From Gaeumannomyces sp. JS-464 (Eukaryota; Ascomycota; Sordariomycetes; Magnaporthales; Magnaporthaceae), in assembly GCA_002197995.1 (NCBI GenBank), contig NGZR01000001.1:13039501-13103500 (forward strand): a stretch of 64,000 nt of DNA, written 5' to 3'. The notes under the pieces were generated by a model, which did not search any database, was not told the DNA's origin, and saw nothing but the letters and a program-made list of their open reading frames with translations. Shown piece by piece: positions 1-13,284 of this stretch. How positions within the stretch are numbered: the stretch's first letter is position 1; every line of letters starts with the position of its first letter. Made by a program: the position numbers and the translations under genes.

Positions 1-222
1 TAGGTAGTTAGCTGGTAGACAGCCCCAAACGCGCCCAGCGGTCTCCCTGAGCGCCCCAACGCCTCCCCGCAAAACGGGGGCCAGAGCCCAGCACAGCACA
101 CCCGACAACAAGCACCACACCGCACCAGCCAACAAACTATCCAAATCACCAACCCGCAGGTAGGGAGGGGTGGAGGCGTCGCGCCGCTTTCACCGCTGGC
201 GGGAAATGGCTCGTCTGAACTC

Positions 223-240
223 TTTTTTTTTTTTTTTTTT
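223..240. repeat. Poly-T run, 18 bases
   Basis: Uninterrupted T homopolymer in noncoding DNA. Similar runs recur at 6583-6607, 31789-31812 and 63169-63190. Confidence 0.9.
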
Positions 241-3200
241 GTTTTCCCCGCGGCGCCCAACCGGAGGCGCGGGAGCAGGCATGAAGGTGTGATGGGATCA
301 ATGAGAGGAGGGAGACACAGGCGACACACACACTACGCGCAACCTGCGCGGTGACAAAGCCTATGGGAGGTCAAACAAGACGCTGGTCGCCGCCCCTTTT
401 TGGTGTTGGTGACCGTCTGCAAGCTACAGGCTACATGCTGAAGCACTACGCCGCCCCCGTTGCTCGGACGGGATAGGCTCGGCCAGTGTGTGATATCAGC
501 TTTGCGTGGTGCGACAGCGCACCAACGGGAGGGGGAAATGAAGAGACGGAGAGCCCGCAAAAGGATGTCAAGCGAGAGACAATCAGAGTCGTGAGAAGCA
601 ATAATCCATCGTGGTTGGAGGGCGAGCCGGTCGCGGGACTGAATAATGCGCCTCGCGCAAGCGACCAGCCAACCAAATCCCACTGATCGGTGCGAAACCC
701 GAGGGATGCAATCAAAATGGCCGGCAACAGGCTGATTCATGGTGATGCGCACACCGACAAAGAGGCTACAGGCAGAGGATTTTCCCGCCCACTGCGACGC
801 GACTCGCGAGATTTGTCCGAGGTCAAAGGCTACCGACTCATAAAGTGTGCAACTGTGCAAGTCACAATCTTGGCCAGCGAATATCGCCGCGCACACACAC
901 AAGAGCTGCAATCATCCACCGCCACTCGGAATAATTGAAACAGTACATGAAAAAGTATGGGCAAAAAGCAAGTCGTCGTCGGCGAATCGTCGCCGTCGCC
1001 CCCGAATGACTGACTTGGCTGCCTGCCCTCCTTTGCCGCTTTGCTTGACCTCCATGACAAACCCCAAGCCGCCCGCCCCATCCCTGCCTAGCCGGCACAG
1101 AGGGTAACTGGAAACGGGCAAAATGTCGAGGGGGAGGCGTCGCGGGCGCGTTTCCATCCCACTGGCGCTTCCTGGGGGCTCCGCACATTGATCGAGAAAA
1201 AGGCGGCGGCGATACGGTGCGCAAACACATCGTAGATGGATGAGTCAGACTGGGGAAGCACAGGACAGGGCGGCTGTGCCCATCTTTCCATCATGCTCCC
1301 GTCCACCATCCATCTGTCTCATCCCGCCTGCGATCTGGGGATACGGGGGACCCCTATGACAAAGACGGAGAAAGGAGGAGGGCGAGACGCGACCGCGTGC
1401 GCGCAAAGGAGAAGCGCATCGCTCGCGTAAGCTGATGGAAGGCAGCGAACGCGATGCCTGGGGCTGGTGGAACGCCGCCGCAGTCCAGCAGGCGGGTAAT
1501 GGTGGCTAACTCCGTTGGCTGCGCCGCCGCGCCGCTGCTGCGAGGGACGGACGGGCTGCACTGTCCGCACCGCACACCAGCGGTATCTGTCCGCGTCGCT
1601 CCTAAGAAACTGGCCGGAGGGGCTTACAACCAACTGCTGCCTCCTGCGATACGCGTATGCCGGTGTCTTTTTTCGTGTCCCACCCTGTGCACACAGAGTA
1701 AGCTACTACCCGTCCGTTTGCGTCTGTCCGCCCAAACTTTCCGAAAGCGGAAGGAGTTGGGGTTGCATTCTGGTCGCACACAGACCACTCACAGACGCAC
1801 ACACACACACGACCCCAGAGATAGAACCCCCAGACAGTGATGGCGATGATATCGGTGCATCGCTTGGAACCGACACCACGCAAGCAATATCAGACGGCCA
1901 CGCGGAGAACCCTGGCATCAGACGCCGAAAATACTCCCAACATCACTGGGGCGCTCGGTACACCTCTTTCCATTGGGGTATTACGTCGACACGGGCGTGG
2001 AGTGAGAGTCGTCGACGTCGTCTCGACCATGACATGGGACGGGGTGCTGCCAAAGGGAGGGCGACAACCAGGAAAACACGAAAGATTATGCGGAAGCAAA
2101 CACGCAGCATCGCCGACTGCGGCGCTGTCTCGGGGGCTCGCTTCCGACGCTCGCCCCCTCTATTTTTGTGGCCTTTCTTTTTCGTCCCTCCCTACTTTTT
2201 TTCGTCCTCGTCTTGACTTGTGAATGGCCACCCGCATCGTGTCCCGTCCCGAAACCTGTTTGCCTCGCCAAATATCTGCGAATAGGCTCGATGCATCAGC
2301 GCAGGGCGTGCAGCAGAAAAGAAAAAGGCGGTCGGGTTTCCGCAGCCCCTCACCTCTTCCCTGTCGGGCTGTCGCTTCTGCTTTTGGTGTGCTGCCGGCA
2401 GCCATTCCGGCGGCAGGGCGGGGAGATGGGATACGATACACCTGCCTACCGAGGCCTGGCCTAGTGTTTTTGTTTGTGCATGCGGCAGGCATATGCGCGC
2501 GACGACGCAGCCTTGACCGCTTCCTCACATTTAGGGTTTTGCCAGTTCAGGCTCCTGCCCTTACTGGCGATTGGGGACGTCGCATGGGGGTTGCGATAGC
2601 CGGATAGATCCCGCCCTGCCCGCGCTGGCTGGGCCAGAACACCAGCTAGCCCTCCACGTCGAGCAGCGCACGCGCCCACCGCCTTGCCAGAGAGCGAGGG
2701 GTTGCCATGCCAGGGCGCACACCGACGGATTTCTAGAATATTGTGCTGTGCTGCGAACCGAGTCGTGCACGCTCCCGGCAGGCTAAAGTGGGACAGGTTT
2801 TGCCATGGCGAATGTTTCGTCTCCACGCGGACCAGTCTCCGGCGGTTTTGCGCCCGCAACCGCTCCCGCAACCGCCACCGCAAAACCAAACGAGAACCTG
2901 TGTCGTGGCTTTTGGTTCTGCCCCGCAGGCCAGCAACGGTAACAGTTGCTGTTGCAATGGCAACCAGTAATCAGGCAAACAGGAATGCGTGTCCTGTCTC
3001 GTCTCAGTCGTGAAAATAAGGAGTTGAAACGGTTTGGCCGCTCTGAGGTTGCATCGCACCGGAAACAGGAAAACCAAAAAGAGGCCAAAAGGAGAAGAAA
3101 GGACGGCATGCACCGCACAGTCTGTCTGGTGCAGACGGCGCCCTTCCCCGCCCCTCGCCCAGAAAAGAAAAAAACGCCCAAAGCGCAGCACCCGAATCCG

Positions 3201-6200
3201 GCCACCGTTTGTTTGCTTTTGTTTGGTCTTTGCGCTTTGCGTCTTTTTCGGCCAAGCGCAAACCGAAACCCCGCGCACTAATGACTAACAAAACGCCGAG
3301 GAATCTCCCTCTCCATTCCCCGCGAGTCTAGAGGGATGTCGGTCCAGCATCGACGCCACCAACACCAAGAGAACTAGAACACCCTCCCTTCCCTGTTGGT
3401 TCTGCCAGACCTTGCAAGGCTCGTGTTCATGCCTCCCTCCCTCCCACCATCCCTTCCTCTGGCCGCCAGACCCAAGGTCCCTAGTAGCACCCGCGCGACG
3501 GCTGCCGGCGTTCAACCCGCGGCGCGCAGTGGGGGGACACAGTCCTTCTCCGGGCGCCCGGCCCTTCGGCTATTTCCCATGTTTGGATTTTTTAAATCGT
3601 TGCCGGGGTGGTCGGCAGTGGGGTGTGGTGGTTGGGCTGCGACCTATTGGAGGCAGGGAGATTTGACCGGATCCTCTTCGCGAGAGAAACAGGTCAGCCT
3701 ATCGGGGAGCGTTCCTCGACGCTGGGAAGCTCCACTGGGCCCTCGATGGTCGGTGTGCCCAAACGCTTGGTTTTTGGTTTTTCTTCCTTTTTGCTTCTTT
3801 TCTCCATATCGCTCGCTCGCCCTTGCTTTTTTTTTATCGCTCCTCCTTCGGCCTGGGCTCGCTCAACCCCTGGCCGATCCCCATCCTCGTCGTATCTGGG
3901 CTCTAGCGGTCCGGGGCAACATGGGTTTGTCTTCCGTCCGAGCTCGCTATCTCTGTTAGGGTCTGGTGGGCCGGGTTCGCAATCTGCGGGTTGTTGCTTT
4001 GTTACAACCCTTTTTGTGATTTTTCGGCGATCATTTTTTCTGCGAGACGAAACAAAAAAGCAAACTTGCTTGACGCATTTTGGGCATCGTCATTCCTCAA
4101 TTGTGATCAATTTGTGTGTGGGTTGGGTGGCTGGCCTTGATGGTGAGGCCCACTTCCCGAGTCGCACGCAAACACTACCCGACTCAAAGAGCAATTCTCC
4201 TGCTTCCCGAGACCTGTCTGGCCCCTTGAAGTTGATGGCCTCACGGCTCAACCAGAGGCAAGCAGTGACATGTCGCCCTTCCATCGAACGCGCCCCTTGA
4301 CACACTTGCACGCCTCGTGGGTGGCAGGAATCCCGATAATTCGGCAACAAGGGTGGAGACGTCAATGTCTAAAGGCCATGCTTCCTGTCGCACTCTGGGT
4401 GCTCGGATTTCCACGTGTCTGCCATCAGGAACAGCAAACGAAGCTATCGTGACTCGCCGGCGGGCAACGGGAGCTTGTCGCGGCGGTCTCCCGGCTCTAG
4501 CGAGACGTGGAGATTCGCTGTTTACGTAGCACGCCCCCCCTCATTTTATGCTTGCAATCTTTTTGATTCAGCACCCGCCCTGCCCCGTCTCTCCTTGTCA
4601 AGTTATTTGTTCGAGAAGGTTACCGAAATTCCTTCGTCGACGGGGGGTTCGAGTCAGGGCTGCCGGGGCCCAGGCCCAGACTCCCCACCGCCAAGTCTCC
4701 ACGCTTCTCCACCCGGTCTCGGTCCTGCTTTCGGTGAGAGGTGGAAAGCTGTCAAAAAGCGCGGATCAGCAACGCCCGCCCGCCGGAACTCCCTCCGCGC
4801 AGCTCCTCACTCCCAGTCCATCATCCCCTGCCCGCGTCCCCAGTCTCTGCTACCTGCTTGCACACCCCTCCCCTGGTCCGTTTCCAATGAATCTGGGTCT
4901 GGCCGACTCGTGGGGTTCCATGGGCTTTGATTCCAGCCTCACACTGCCATTTCTCTTTCTCTCTTTCGTGGATTCCGCCTCCCCTTCGAGACCAAAAGAA
5001 AGCCCTTGTGTTGGATCGGCGCTTTCCCCTGGCCTCGTATGCACTCCACACGGAAATGCGGTCGTTCATTTCTTCCTCGGTACTACCCCCGGGAGTTCGC
5101 TGGTTCGGGACTTGAAAGGCCTAGCAATGAAGACTTTTGAAACCAGAAATTTGCGTAGAGAAATGCACAGGATGGGTGATTTGAAATGGAATGGGAACAG
5201 AAGAGGAATCCGTGGGTAAATTTAGAAGCGAGTCGGTAATGACAAACTCCAAAGCGTCGATGAATGGTGTATTTTCCCTTGGCTCAAACATGTCGCGGAA
5301 TGCACTGAGAAGTTGTTTGCTTTTATCTTGATATGTGACTGTGTGTTTCTTCTTCGCTCCCTTTTATTTTTAGCGTTTCGGTTTTTCCCCCAAACACTTC
5401 ATCGTCCCCCACGCCTAATACAACATTAACATGTCTGTGTGCATCCCACACGCTCTCACATGAGCGATCACTAAGCCAGGTTTTTCATCTGATTGCAGAC
5501 ATTATTCGAGCAGAAGCATTCCCAGCGCTCTCTCCCTAACGGATCGACATTACGAAGCCAGATCCTTGGATCCTCGAGGAGCCCTGTTGGCCTGGCCCTC
5601 GACTCAGCCTGCCCCTGGGAAGTGGTGGGGCCTGGCAATCAACTGTGGCCCGCCAGGCTTGGGGCGCCTTGGGCGGCTGTGAAATCCGGACGACCGCATC
5701 CGCCTTCCCGGCCCCTGCCAGCTTTCTCCCATCATCCCTGGCAAACCGACGCGGCGGGCACCAAGGTCTGTTTGGGGAAAAGGGCTGGGTTCCCCCTTGG
5801 CAGCGCCCTGCCTGTTCCCTTGCACGACTTAGTTACCCAAATAGGTTTACCTATCCCGCGCTCGCCTCCCCCTGGGCCCTGCAATACCCAGAAACCTGGG
5901 AGCTGCTGCCACTGCCAGGCTCGCGGGACGGACTGCGCTTCCGGTGAGTCGGGGCTTGCCACAACCAAGCTAGGGCGGTTTTTTCCTGTCCCACAAGACG
6001 CGGCTGCCACGCTTATCTCGGCGGTTGGAACTGACGGCGGCGTGTCAGAACACCAGCCACAGGAGCCTAATCTCTCCATCTCCCCTAGCCCAAGCGGCCG
6101 GTGTGCTGCCACTTTCTTTCTCATGGCGTAAAACGCTCCAACCCTTCTGGGAACAGGACGACCACACGAACGAAAAGTGAGGCAAGGGCTGCAGACTGTT

Positions 6201-6582
6201 GAGGCAGCCACAGGGGCGGTGGCCCTGTCTTGTCACCTGTCAGCCCCAGCTGGCTTTCTTCGAGTGGCGCTCGACCCCCCTGCATCAGTGCCAGTTGGCC
6301 GGGCTCCGGAACCTCTCCGCGAAGTGATGATCCTGCGCTCCTCGGCGTCGACAAGTGTTGATCTCCGCCCAATGGGCAGCCCTGAATGTCGATTTCCGCT
6401 GTGATATTGGATGCAAGCCGTCTTCCTTCCCGTCTCAGCTGGCCGTTCCCGTCTCCGCGGGTGCATGCCTGCCAACTCCTCCTTTATCGACGCCTCTTAT
6501 TTGCTCTTCTCAAAACCCTTGGAATCATCGAGGCAGCTCGCCGTCCGATGACGGAGGTTGGGCCGCTTTGTGTCACTGCCAC

Positions 6583-6607
6583 TTTTTTTTTTTTTTTTTT
6601 TTTTTTT
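6583..6607. repeat. Poly-T run, 25 bases
   Basis: Uninterrupted T homopolymer in noncoding DNA; true length is likely uncertain given the other homopolymer problems in this window. Confidence 0.85.
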
Positions 6608-9600
6608 CTCCCTTGCAAGATGCCATGCCAAGAGAGCCGTCAAAAGGCTGTCCCGTCCCGCTGGTAACCCGTCCCCGTGCGGCCCCTGCCGTCGCGAAAG
6701 AAATTTTTTCCTTCTCTCAGGGCCGGTCATCGCCGAGTCCCTGAAACAGGCCTTCACTTTCGCGTCGGTGGATCGTGACCCTCCTTTGACATTGAAAGTG
6801 CCCTTTCCCGTGTTTGTCCTCTCTCTCCCGGCCCCCCAGTCGACCCGTATTCTCCAGCGCGCCCCGTTGATTGCCAACCCGCTGTGGCATCCTTCCCAGC
6901 CTCTGGATGCCCGGGACGGCAGTCCAGAGGGCAAATCAACATTACAGCACGGACGCTGGTGATGCCCAACGGTGTTTGCACAATCTTCCGTCCCCCTGTC
7001 GCGCGGCCCGTAGGTATTCCGCAGCTTTGACGACGATCGCCTCGGTGACTTGCAGCGGCAGCTCCCTGGGGCCCGTCAGCTGGCCAGAGCGAGCGCGCGG
7101 ACGCGCGGACGGGAATCACCGTCCCTCTCGTCTGCTCGGATTCCATCACTCCCCACCAAGTGATGGAGATCCCATTATTGCGTTTGGCGCCACGAGGTGC
7201 GCGGGCAAGCCAGCCACCCGTGCCTTGGCACTTGGTTTCGCCTGGCTGATATGTGAATTTCGACAATGGGAAGGGTTGGTTGCTATGGGCTCTGTCGTGA
7301 TTCCTTCTCCTTGTCTTCCTCTCTCCCGGGCAGTCACGTGCACCAGGCTGTCTTCCATCTGCTGTCGGACTTTTCATCCGGAATCTCATCCGACACTAAC
7401 TGTCCGCCGCCACCCAGCTACCGGGTGGCTGTTCAGACGCCGCGTTGTAGTAAACATCCCATGCTTGATATTGCTTGAACTTCGTTCTGTGATCTCCCTG
7501 TTATTGTGGTGTGGAACACATTATGTGGGTTTGGATTTACACGTCCCTAAGAGGCAGTCCATGGACGCATCCGACTCCACACTCTCAACTCGGTGTAAGA
7601 GCCGCTCGTTGATCTGTCCAGCAGCCAGAGCATCAAAGCTCCTGCCCACCTATGCTCAAGCATCTGGCGCGCACCAGTCAAGAAACCGGGGTTTAGAGGT
7701 TCTTGGCGGTATAGCGACTGCTGTGTCAAGGCTGAGGTAGCAATATGATATTGCGTTGCTTCTGGCGCACTTGGGTCTCTCGGGTACCCGCAACCACGGC
7801 GATGGCCTCGTCAAAACAACCCTCGGCTCATCTCTTGGTCATTGCGGCAGATACAGGGCGTGTGGGCCGTCTACCATCCCGTCTGAATCTCGAAGCGGCA
7901 TCCGGATTTTGGGAGCAGGTATTATACGCACTTCAGTACTCTCCCGCCCCTTCATATTCAGGCTTTGACTCCTTGCTCTGAGATCATGCCACGGTTTGAT
8001 ATCATGGATCGCCGTATGTGTTGCAGGACCTCCTTGCGCTCGATGCTTTCAACATCTGTGGTAGGGGTGGTTGCTCCCTTGGCTTGTTCATGATCGCTCC
8101 GCTTTCTCGCCTGGATGGTGTATATCACATATTTAGTGGTAGAGCCCAAGACCTGGCCTTGAAGGGGTCGACTAGGATGGGCTATGGTGATCACAAAATT
8201 CCTCACAGTCATGTATTATGGCTCAACATCTGAGAATGACGCAGGGATGCCTACAATCCATGTTCATTCTCCAGAAGATCAGGTCTTCCAAGTGACATTC
8301 GCCCCCTCCTCTGACAAGAATAGAGACGTGTCTTACAATTGCCAAGATAATTTCGTTGTTCCAACCCCCTTATAGCCCTCGCAGGCTATCCGGTCGATGT
8401 CGACGTACCCGAGTATCTTGCAGAATGGTCGATTACTGATCGATCTTGTCGGAGATCGAAAGTGTCGCTGTTGGACACCGACGTATAAGGCATGTCTAGA
8501 TAGGTCCTGGAAGCCCATCGCCGCATTTCCATGATTTCTGTTTTATTATCGACTTGTACGGTAAAATACTACTCGCCTCTTCGTGTGGATATACAACAGA
8601 CGCCGGTGCCCTCTGGTCCTTTCGAGTTTGTCTCCCATTCCACCAACCATTTTGCGCCATCGCCTGTCGAGTTCAGCCCGCCGAGCATTTCCAATAACAC
8701 GAAGCTTATCGTCACACTTGCGTCCGTTGCCAAGGGGACTTGCTGGGCAAGGCACCCCATCTTTCTGCGCCTTAGTCCTCAATAGTAGTCTCTGGATATG
8801 CTCATCACATTGACACGGCGTCGCGATTCGGGTTGTATGTATGCCATCCTAATGCCTGTCCAATATCGACATGGCATACATCACTGCCCGGTATACCTGG
8901 CCCGTAACTTTACACAGACCTGGCTCGGTCCGTATATCAACCCTCATCCGAGAGGACCATCCGCAAAGGTACACTGCCTGATGTTGTACAGGACGGATCT
9001 GCTGCAAAGACTGTGGGAATGTCCTCTGTTGTGGCAAATATCTTCCCCCATACCGCCTTGGGGAGCATCCGCGCCCTCCATATGTATGCCAAGTTCTTGT
9101 GAATATGCATTTTGACGACTCCTGCTTCCTACCAGGTAGGTGCCCGGGCAGGTACTCGGACTCGTCATCCCTTCTCGGCCCGGCGCTTCTTTCCGGCCTT
9201 GTCTGCACCCATAAGAACTTTGGATAGTCATTGAAGTGGCAGCTAGGCTCTTGTGATCAACGGGACATGCGTGAACGACACACGTGCGGTCGCCGGAAGA
9301 CCCAATCGGTGTCCTACGGATGAGGCGATCTTGCTCTCAACTTTGGCGGTGACGTGATTTCACCCGGAGGAGGAAAATCTAATCGGGGATACCCGAGCTC
9401 AACCGCGCCTGGCATACCTTTAACGAGAGACATGGTATACTGTGCTCGTCGTTCAACCATGAAATGGGTGATGTCCATGTATCTTCCGCCGTCGACGACC
9501 GGCGGTCATGCTTTCTATGTAAGATTTTCCAAAACCGAGGCTATGTCGATACAAATATCAAATACGCAGGATACGTAAAGTCAACGATACATAATTGGAG

Positions 9601-9774
9601 CTTCTGCGACCATCACCCAACCCCCGACGGGACCAGCAACTGGCATCGGCAAAATCATTGAACTCCACAGAACTCCAACACGACCCCGTCCGGTTTTCTC
9701 TCTTGAGATGAGTATACCGGGCAAAGGGTGAACACGACAAATGAAATGAAGGGCGGCCAGAACAGTCACAACAG

Positions 9775-10673
9775 TCAGCTTCTCAGAGCCTGCAGCCTGT
9801 GGTTCATGACCTCCATTAGAGCCTCATTGGTCTCGTCCTCTTGCTTCTCCTCTTGCACCTCTTCCTCCTCTTGCTTCTCCTCCTCCTCCTCCTGCGGAGC
9901 CGTAGCAGCAGGTGTGTCGAGTGCGGGCGCGGTGGTGGGGACCTTGCTGGTAGCCATGCTGTCTTTCAGGATCTCACTCAGAACCTGGTCGACCAATGCG
10001 TCCTCCTCAGCCCCCATGCCAGTGTTTTCCTGGGGCAGGGAATCCATGAGAATATCTTCGACAACTTCTTGTTGCATTTGCTGGTTGGCCAGCTTTTGCG
10101 AAATCTCTGTTGCCTGCGCCAAAGAGATGGAGGCGTTCTTTGTGCGCATAGTGTTGATGCCAACCGCAATCGCGTTTTCTATCTGATGCATGGACTGGGC
10201 TAATATGGCTCGATTTTGAATGCTTATAAGGCCGGCCCTGCAGGCGGCGAGGTGTTTCGTTTGCTCGCGGTGGCGGGCCAGCATGAGCGCGTAATCGTGT
10301 AGGTCCTTTCTGGCCGTGTTCGCCACGGTCGGGTTGTTGAGATCGCGGTCGGCTTTCTTGATGAGACGCGTATACACCTTCTCTTGATCCTGCATACTCT
10401 TTGCCTTGGCGTCGAGTGCGCGCACGTTGTTATTGATAATTTTCTTGACATTTCGGAGCTGCAAGAGGCGCCACGAAAAGACGAGAGTTAGCAGGGCTGG
10501 TTGGGCTTGACTATTCGATTCCTTGTGTGGTAGGGGAAATTGAGGAGGCCGAGGAGTTCCAGTAGAGCTCGCGTAGGAAAATGGGGAATGAAAGGGGAGT
10601 CGCGGCGGCGGTATCATACATGTTCCCTTGGATCTGGTTTCCCGTACCCAAACCATGTTGCCACGGTCTCCAT
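9775..10673 (-). CDS. vps24: ESCRT-III subunit, Vps24/CHMP3 type (divergent)
   Basis: Two exons, 10673-10620 and 10458-9775, encode about 245 residues. The intron (10619-10459, 161 bp) starts GTATGA, ends TTGCAG and has a GCTAAC branch site. The start at 10673 is chosen because the 18-residue first exon reads METVATWFGYGKPDPREH, matching the short amphipathic W-F-G...P-x-E start of Snf7-family proteins, and it joins the second exon in phase 0 at LRNVKK. A helical, basic core follows, then an acidic tail with VDQVLSEILKDSM, a Glu/Lys/Gln-rich stretch, and a C-terminal MIM1-like motif (MNHRLQALRS) that in this family binds Vps4. Family knowledge: Vps24 polymerises with Snf7 and Vps2 on endosomal membranes to drive vesicle budding and scission. 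The core is unlike textbook Vps24 or Vps2 in many positions, so a second, divergent copy is possible. Divergent to SBA1. Confidence 0.72.
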
Positions 10674-11991
10674 GGCGTTGGCGGGAGTGGATGAGAAGCA
10701 AGAGGAATGAAGGATCGAAGGCGGGCAGCCTGTATATCGAAGGGCGCCCTCCGGTGAGGATGTGTGGTGCCGGGCACCTGTCTTCTAGCCGAGGATTTTA
10801 GGTGGCTTCGTCGGGGAGAAGGGATAGAAACGGGTCGTTCAATCGGTCTTGTGACGTCGTGCGCTGAGGCTGGGCTCCGCGCAGCTTGCGACGGCGGCCG
10901 CCGCGTGGCGGGCAGCCATGACTAAGATTGCCGCGGCCTGTGCTTTCTATGTTCGTGGAGGTCCAGTGGGCTGTGGACGGCTCCCAGTGGCCCCACACCT
11001 CTCGCCTTGGACTTCCGATATCAACCATTGATCAATGGCTGTGGCAGGTGACAACCCGTGCACTCAACCAGGAGGTCGACACTTTCCATACGAGATCCGC
11101 CTGCTTCACTTCTCGGGAGCAAAATAGCCGCGCCGGGGGCTGGAGATGAGACATGGTTTGAGGCTTCTTGCAAGAGGCGTGTATTCTATCTCTCCTTCAT
11201 GGGCGAAGTTGCAAGCGCCAGAATGGATCTGATTCGGCGACAACGCGGGGTCGTCTGGGAATGTGAGATGGTAAAGGCAGACAGACGGGCTGGTTGGTGC
11301 CTCGGCGGACAGGCAGGCACAGTCAGGCACAGCAAGGCATGCAACCCCTGTGATTGCTCGTAGAGAAATTTCCCGAAAGCATCAGTTTGATTGATGGCGG
11401 GTGTGCTTGCTTCTTCGGTGTTTTTGCTGGCAGGCAGTTATTGAGGCGCGTTCCGCGGACAGCATCATTGGTGCTTCTGGGCGACTGACGTTGATGACCC
11501 GCCCCGACCCCGCTCGCCTCAGCCCTGCCAAAATCTTTGCGCTTCTCAGAGCTTCCATCCCCAACTGGTCCGTGGGCAAGCAAGGCAGGTGCGTGCAGCC
11601 TCATGCCCACCGAATAAATCGCGACCCTCTCTCACTCACGCCAGCTGACGAACTGCCTAGGTAGACAGACCCATTCTAGCCTTACCACTCGCGCCCTCTT
11701 TCTGTCGGCATATCGTATCTCTCACTCTCCCACAAACCAGATTGCTGTCATCGTCCGGCAATTCTGCTTGGTCTTGATTCTTTGGCGCGCAAATGCAAGT
11801 CTCAACTGGATCCCCAAACCCCCGTCGAGCCTGTGCTCTGCCTGGCTCCCTTGACCAATGCGGGGGAGCGCAGCAGAGGGAACAAACAGCGCCAATACTA
11901 ACACCAAACCAACAACGAAGCAATAGAAGCTTGCGCGGTAACAACAACGACGACATATTCGCAGTCGCTTTTTACCAACACACCCGCCACA
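10674..11991. promoter_or_regulatory. Divergent intergenic region
   Basis: This 1.3 kb gap lies between two genes transcribed away from each other, so it should hold both promoters. I see no convincing TATA box or other named element and no conserved coding segment. Confidence 0.45.
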
Positions 11992-13000
11992 ATGTCGAAC
12001 GACGTTCTGACTCCTGAGGGTAAGCTCGGCCGCTCCTTCCCCTGCCCTTCCGGAGCCGCCCTCCATCCAAGATCATTCGCGAAGTCGCCCCACCACGCCC
12101 TCGCTGCGAGACTCTCAATGATATGCCAAGTCGGCGCAGGGCAGGTCGTGGGGTCATTGCGCTTATGTTCAGAAGGATGCTGGCGCGGGTGCGACGCCGA
12201 AATTGAAGCGAACACAACAAGCGAGTGGATTCTGATGGAAAACAGTCCTCTGGGCCCAGCGCTCTTCCAAGGCCGACCCGACCAAGAACTTTGTCTACCT
12301 GACAATCTCGGTCCCTGACGTTCCCCCCGCAAACCTGAAGCTCGAGCTCAAGCCCCAGGGCCTGACTTTCACGGGCCACTCCGACACACTGAAGAAAACG
12401 TACCACCTCGAGCTTGAGTTCTACGCCGAGATCGATGTCGACGAGAGCAAGACACATCACACCCCCAAGAACGTCGAGATGAAGCTGCGCAAGAAGGAGC
12501 TCAATGATGAGTACTGGCCCCGTCTCCTCAAAGACTCCAAGAAAGTTCATTTCCTTAAGACCGACTTCGACAAGTGGGTCGACGAGGACGAGCAGAACGA
12601 GGCCGCCGAGGAGGACTTCTCCAACTTTGGCGGCATGGGTATGTAGACTTCTGACTCTTGTAGTTCTAAAATCGGCAAGCAATCTCCCTATAGGCAGAGA
12701 CTGACTATCTTTGGCTATTTACAGGAGGCATGCCAGGCATGGGTGGTACGTGGCGACCTAGACGAGAACGCCATTGAGCATCAGCTATGATCTGAGAGTA
12801 ACCCAAACTGACAAATACTTCTTGCGATAGGCAACGACTTTGGCGGCATCGACTTCTCCAAGCTTGGCGGTGGTGGTATGGACATGCCGGAAGGCGACGA
12901 AGAGGAGGAGGAGGAGAGCGACGAGGATATGCCTCCGCTCGAGAAGGTGGATGAGGATGAGTCTAAGGATGCGGCGAGCAGCAAGCCGGCGGCCGCTTGA
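11992..13000 (+). CDS. sba1: Hsp90 co-chaperone p23/Sba1
   Basis: Four exons (11992-12019, 12246-12638, 12725-12745, 12831-13000) encode 203 residues, all joined in phase 1 with GTAAGC/GTATGT/GTACGT donors and AG acceptors. The CS domain spans about residues 8-115: LTPEVLWAQRSSKADPTKN at its start, KLELKPQGLTFTGHS in the middle and DWVDEDE-type acidic sequence (here DKWVDEDEQNE) after it. The tail carries a Gly-Met segment (GGMGGMPGMGG) and a long Glu/Asp run ending in SSKPAAA. Known role: p23 binds the ATP-closed N-terminal face of Hsp90 and slows ATP hydrolysis, stabilising client complexes in cytosol and nucleus. Exon 3 is only 21 bases and encodes the Gly-Met repeat. The frame is intact throughout. 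Confidence 0.95.
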
Positions 13001-13278
13001 GGGAGGTGAGGCATCGTGTCCTTAATAAGCTCCCTCATTTTCGTCATTCGCCCCATCGGCGGGCGAGTGTCGCACCCGCGGACGTCATGATCATGGGTTG
13101 GACCAAAAAAGAAACTCCGTCGGCTCGCGATTGCGAGGCTGACTACGTCGCAACGCGAGCCGGACCTTCCTTTCCTCACTCTTCTTGTTTTCTTTTTTGC
13201 CCTTGGTCTATACCCTAGTGCAACAGGACTCCGTGGCGGAGACGACGATACGAAGCAAGACGAGACCAAGATAACGAA

Positions 13279-13284
13279 AATAAA
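13279..13284 (+). terminator. Possible polyadenylation signal of SBA1
   Basis: AATAAA about 280 bases after the SBA1 stop codon. Fungal poly(A) signals are degenerate, so this is suggestive only. Confidence 0.3.

Larger units (their letters stand above)
1..9774. other. Long stretch with no supportable gene
   Basis: I read both strands and found no conserved protein segment, even allowing for frame shifts of the kind seen in the genes further right. Open frames at 3396-4300, 4415-5219, 5493-6131 and 6871-7740 are proline/serine/arginine-rich products of pyrimidine-rich DNA and look like chance. The stretch holds poly-T runs at 223-240 and 6583-6607 and a short AC repeat near 1797-1810. Between about 7.4 and 9.7 kb the base composition is less skewed and a few short frames look more protein-like, but none could be named. 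It may be leader, intergenic or decayed sequence. Confidence 0.5.

Noticed and set aside
3396..4300. Overlapping open frames with hydrophobic stretches that mimic membrane segments
   Set aside because: The hydrophobicity comes from poly-pyrimidine DNA translated as Phe/Leu/Ser; no conserved block.
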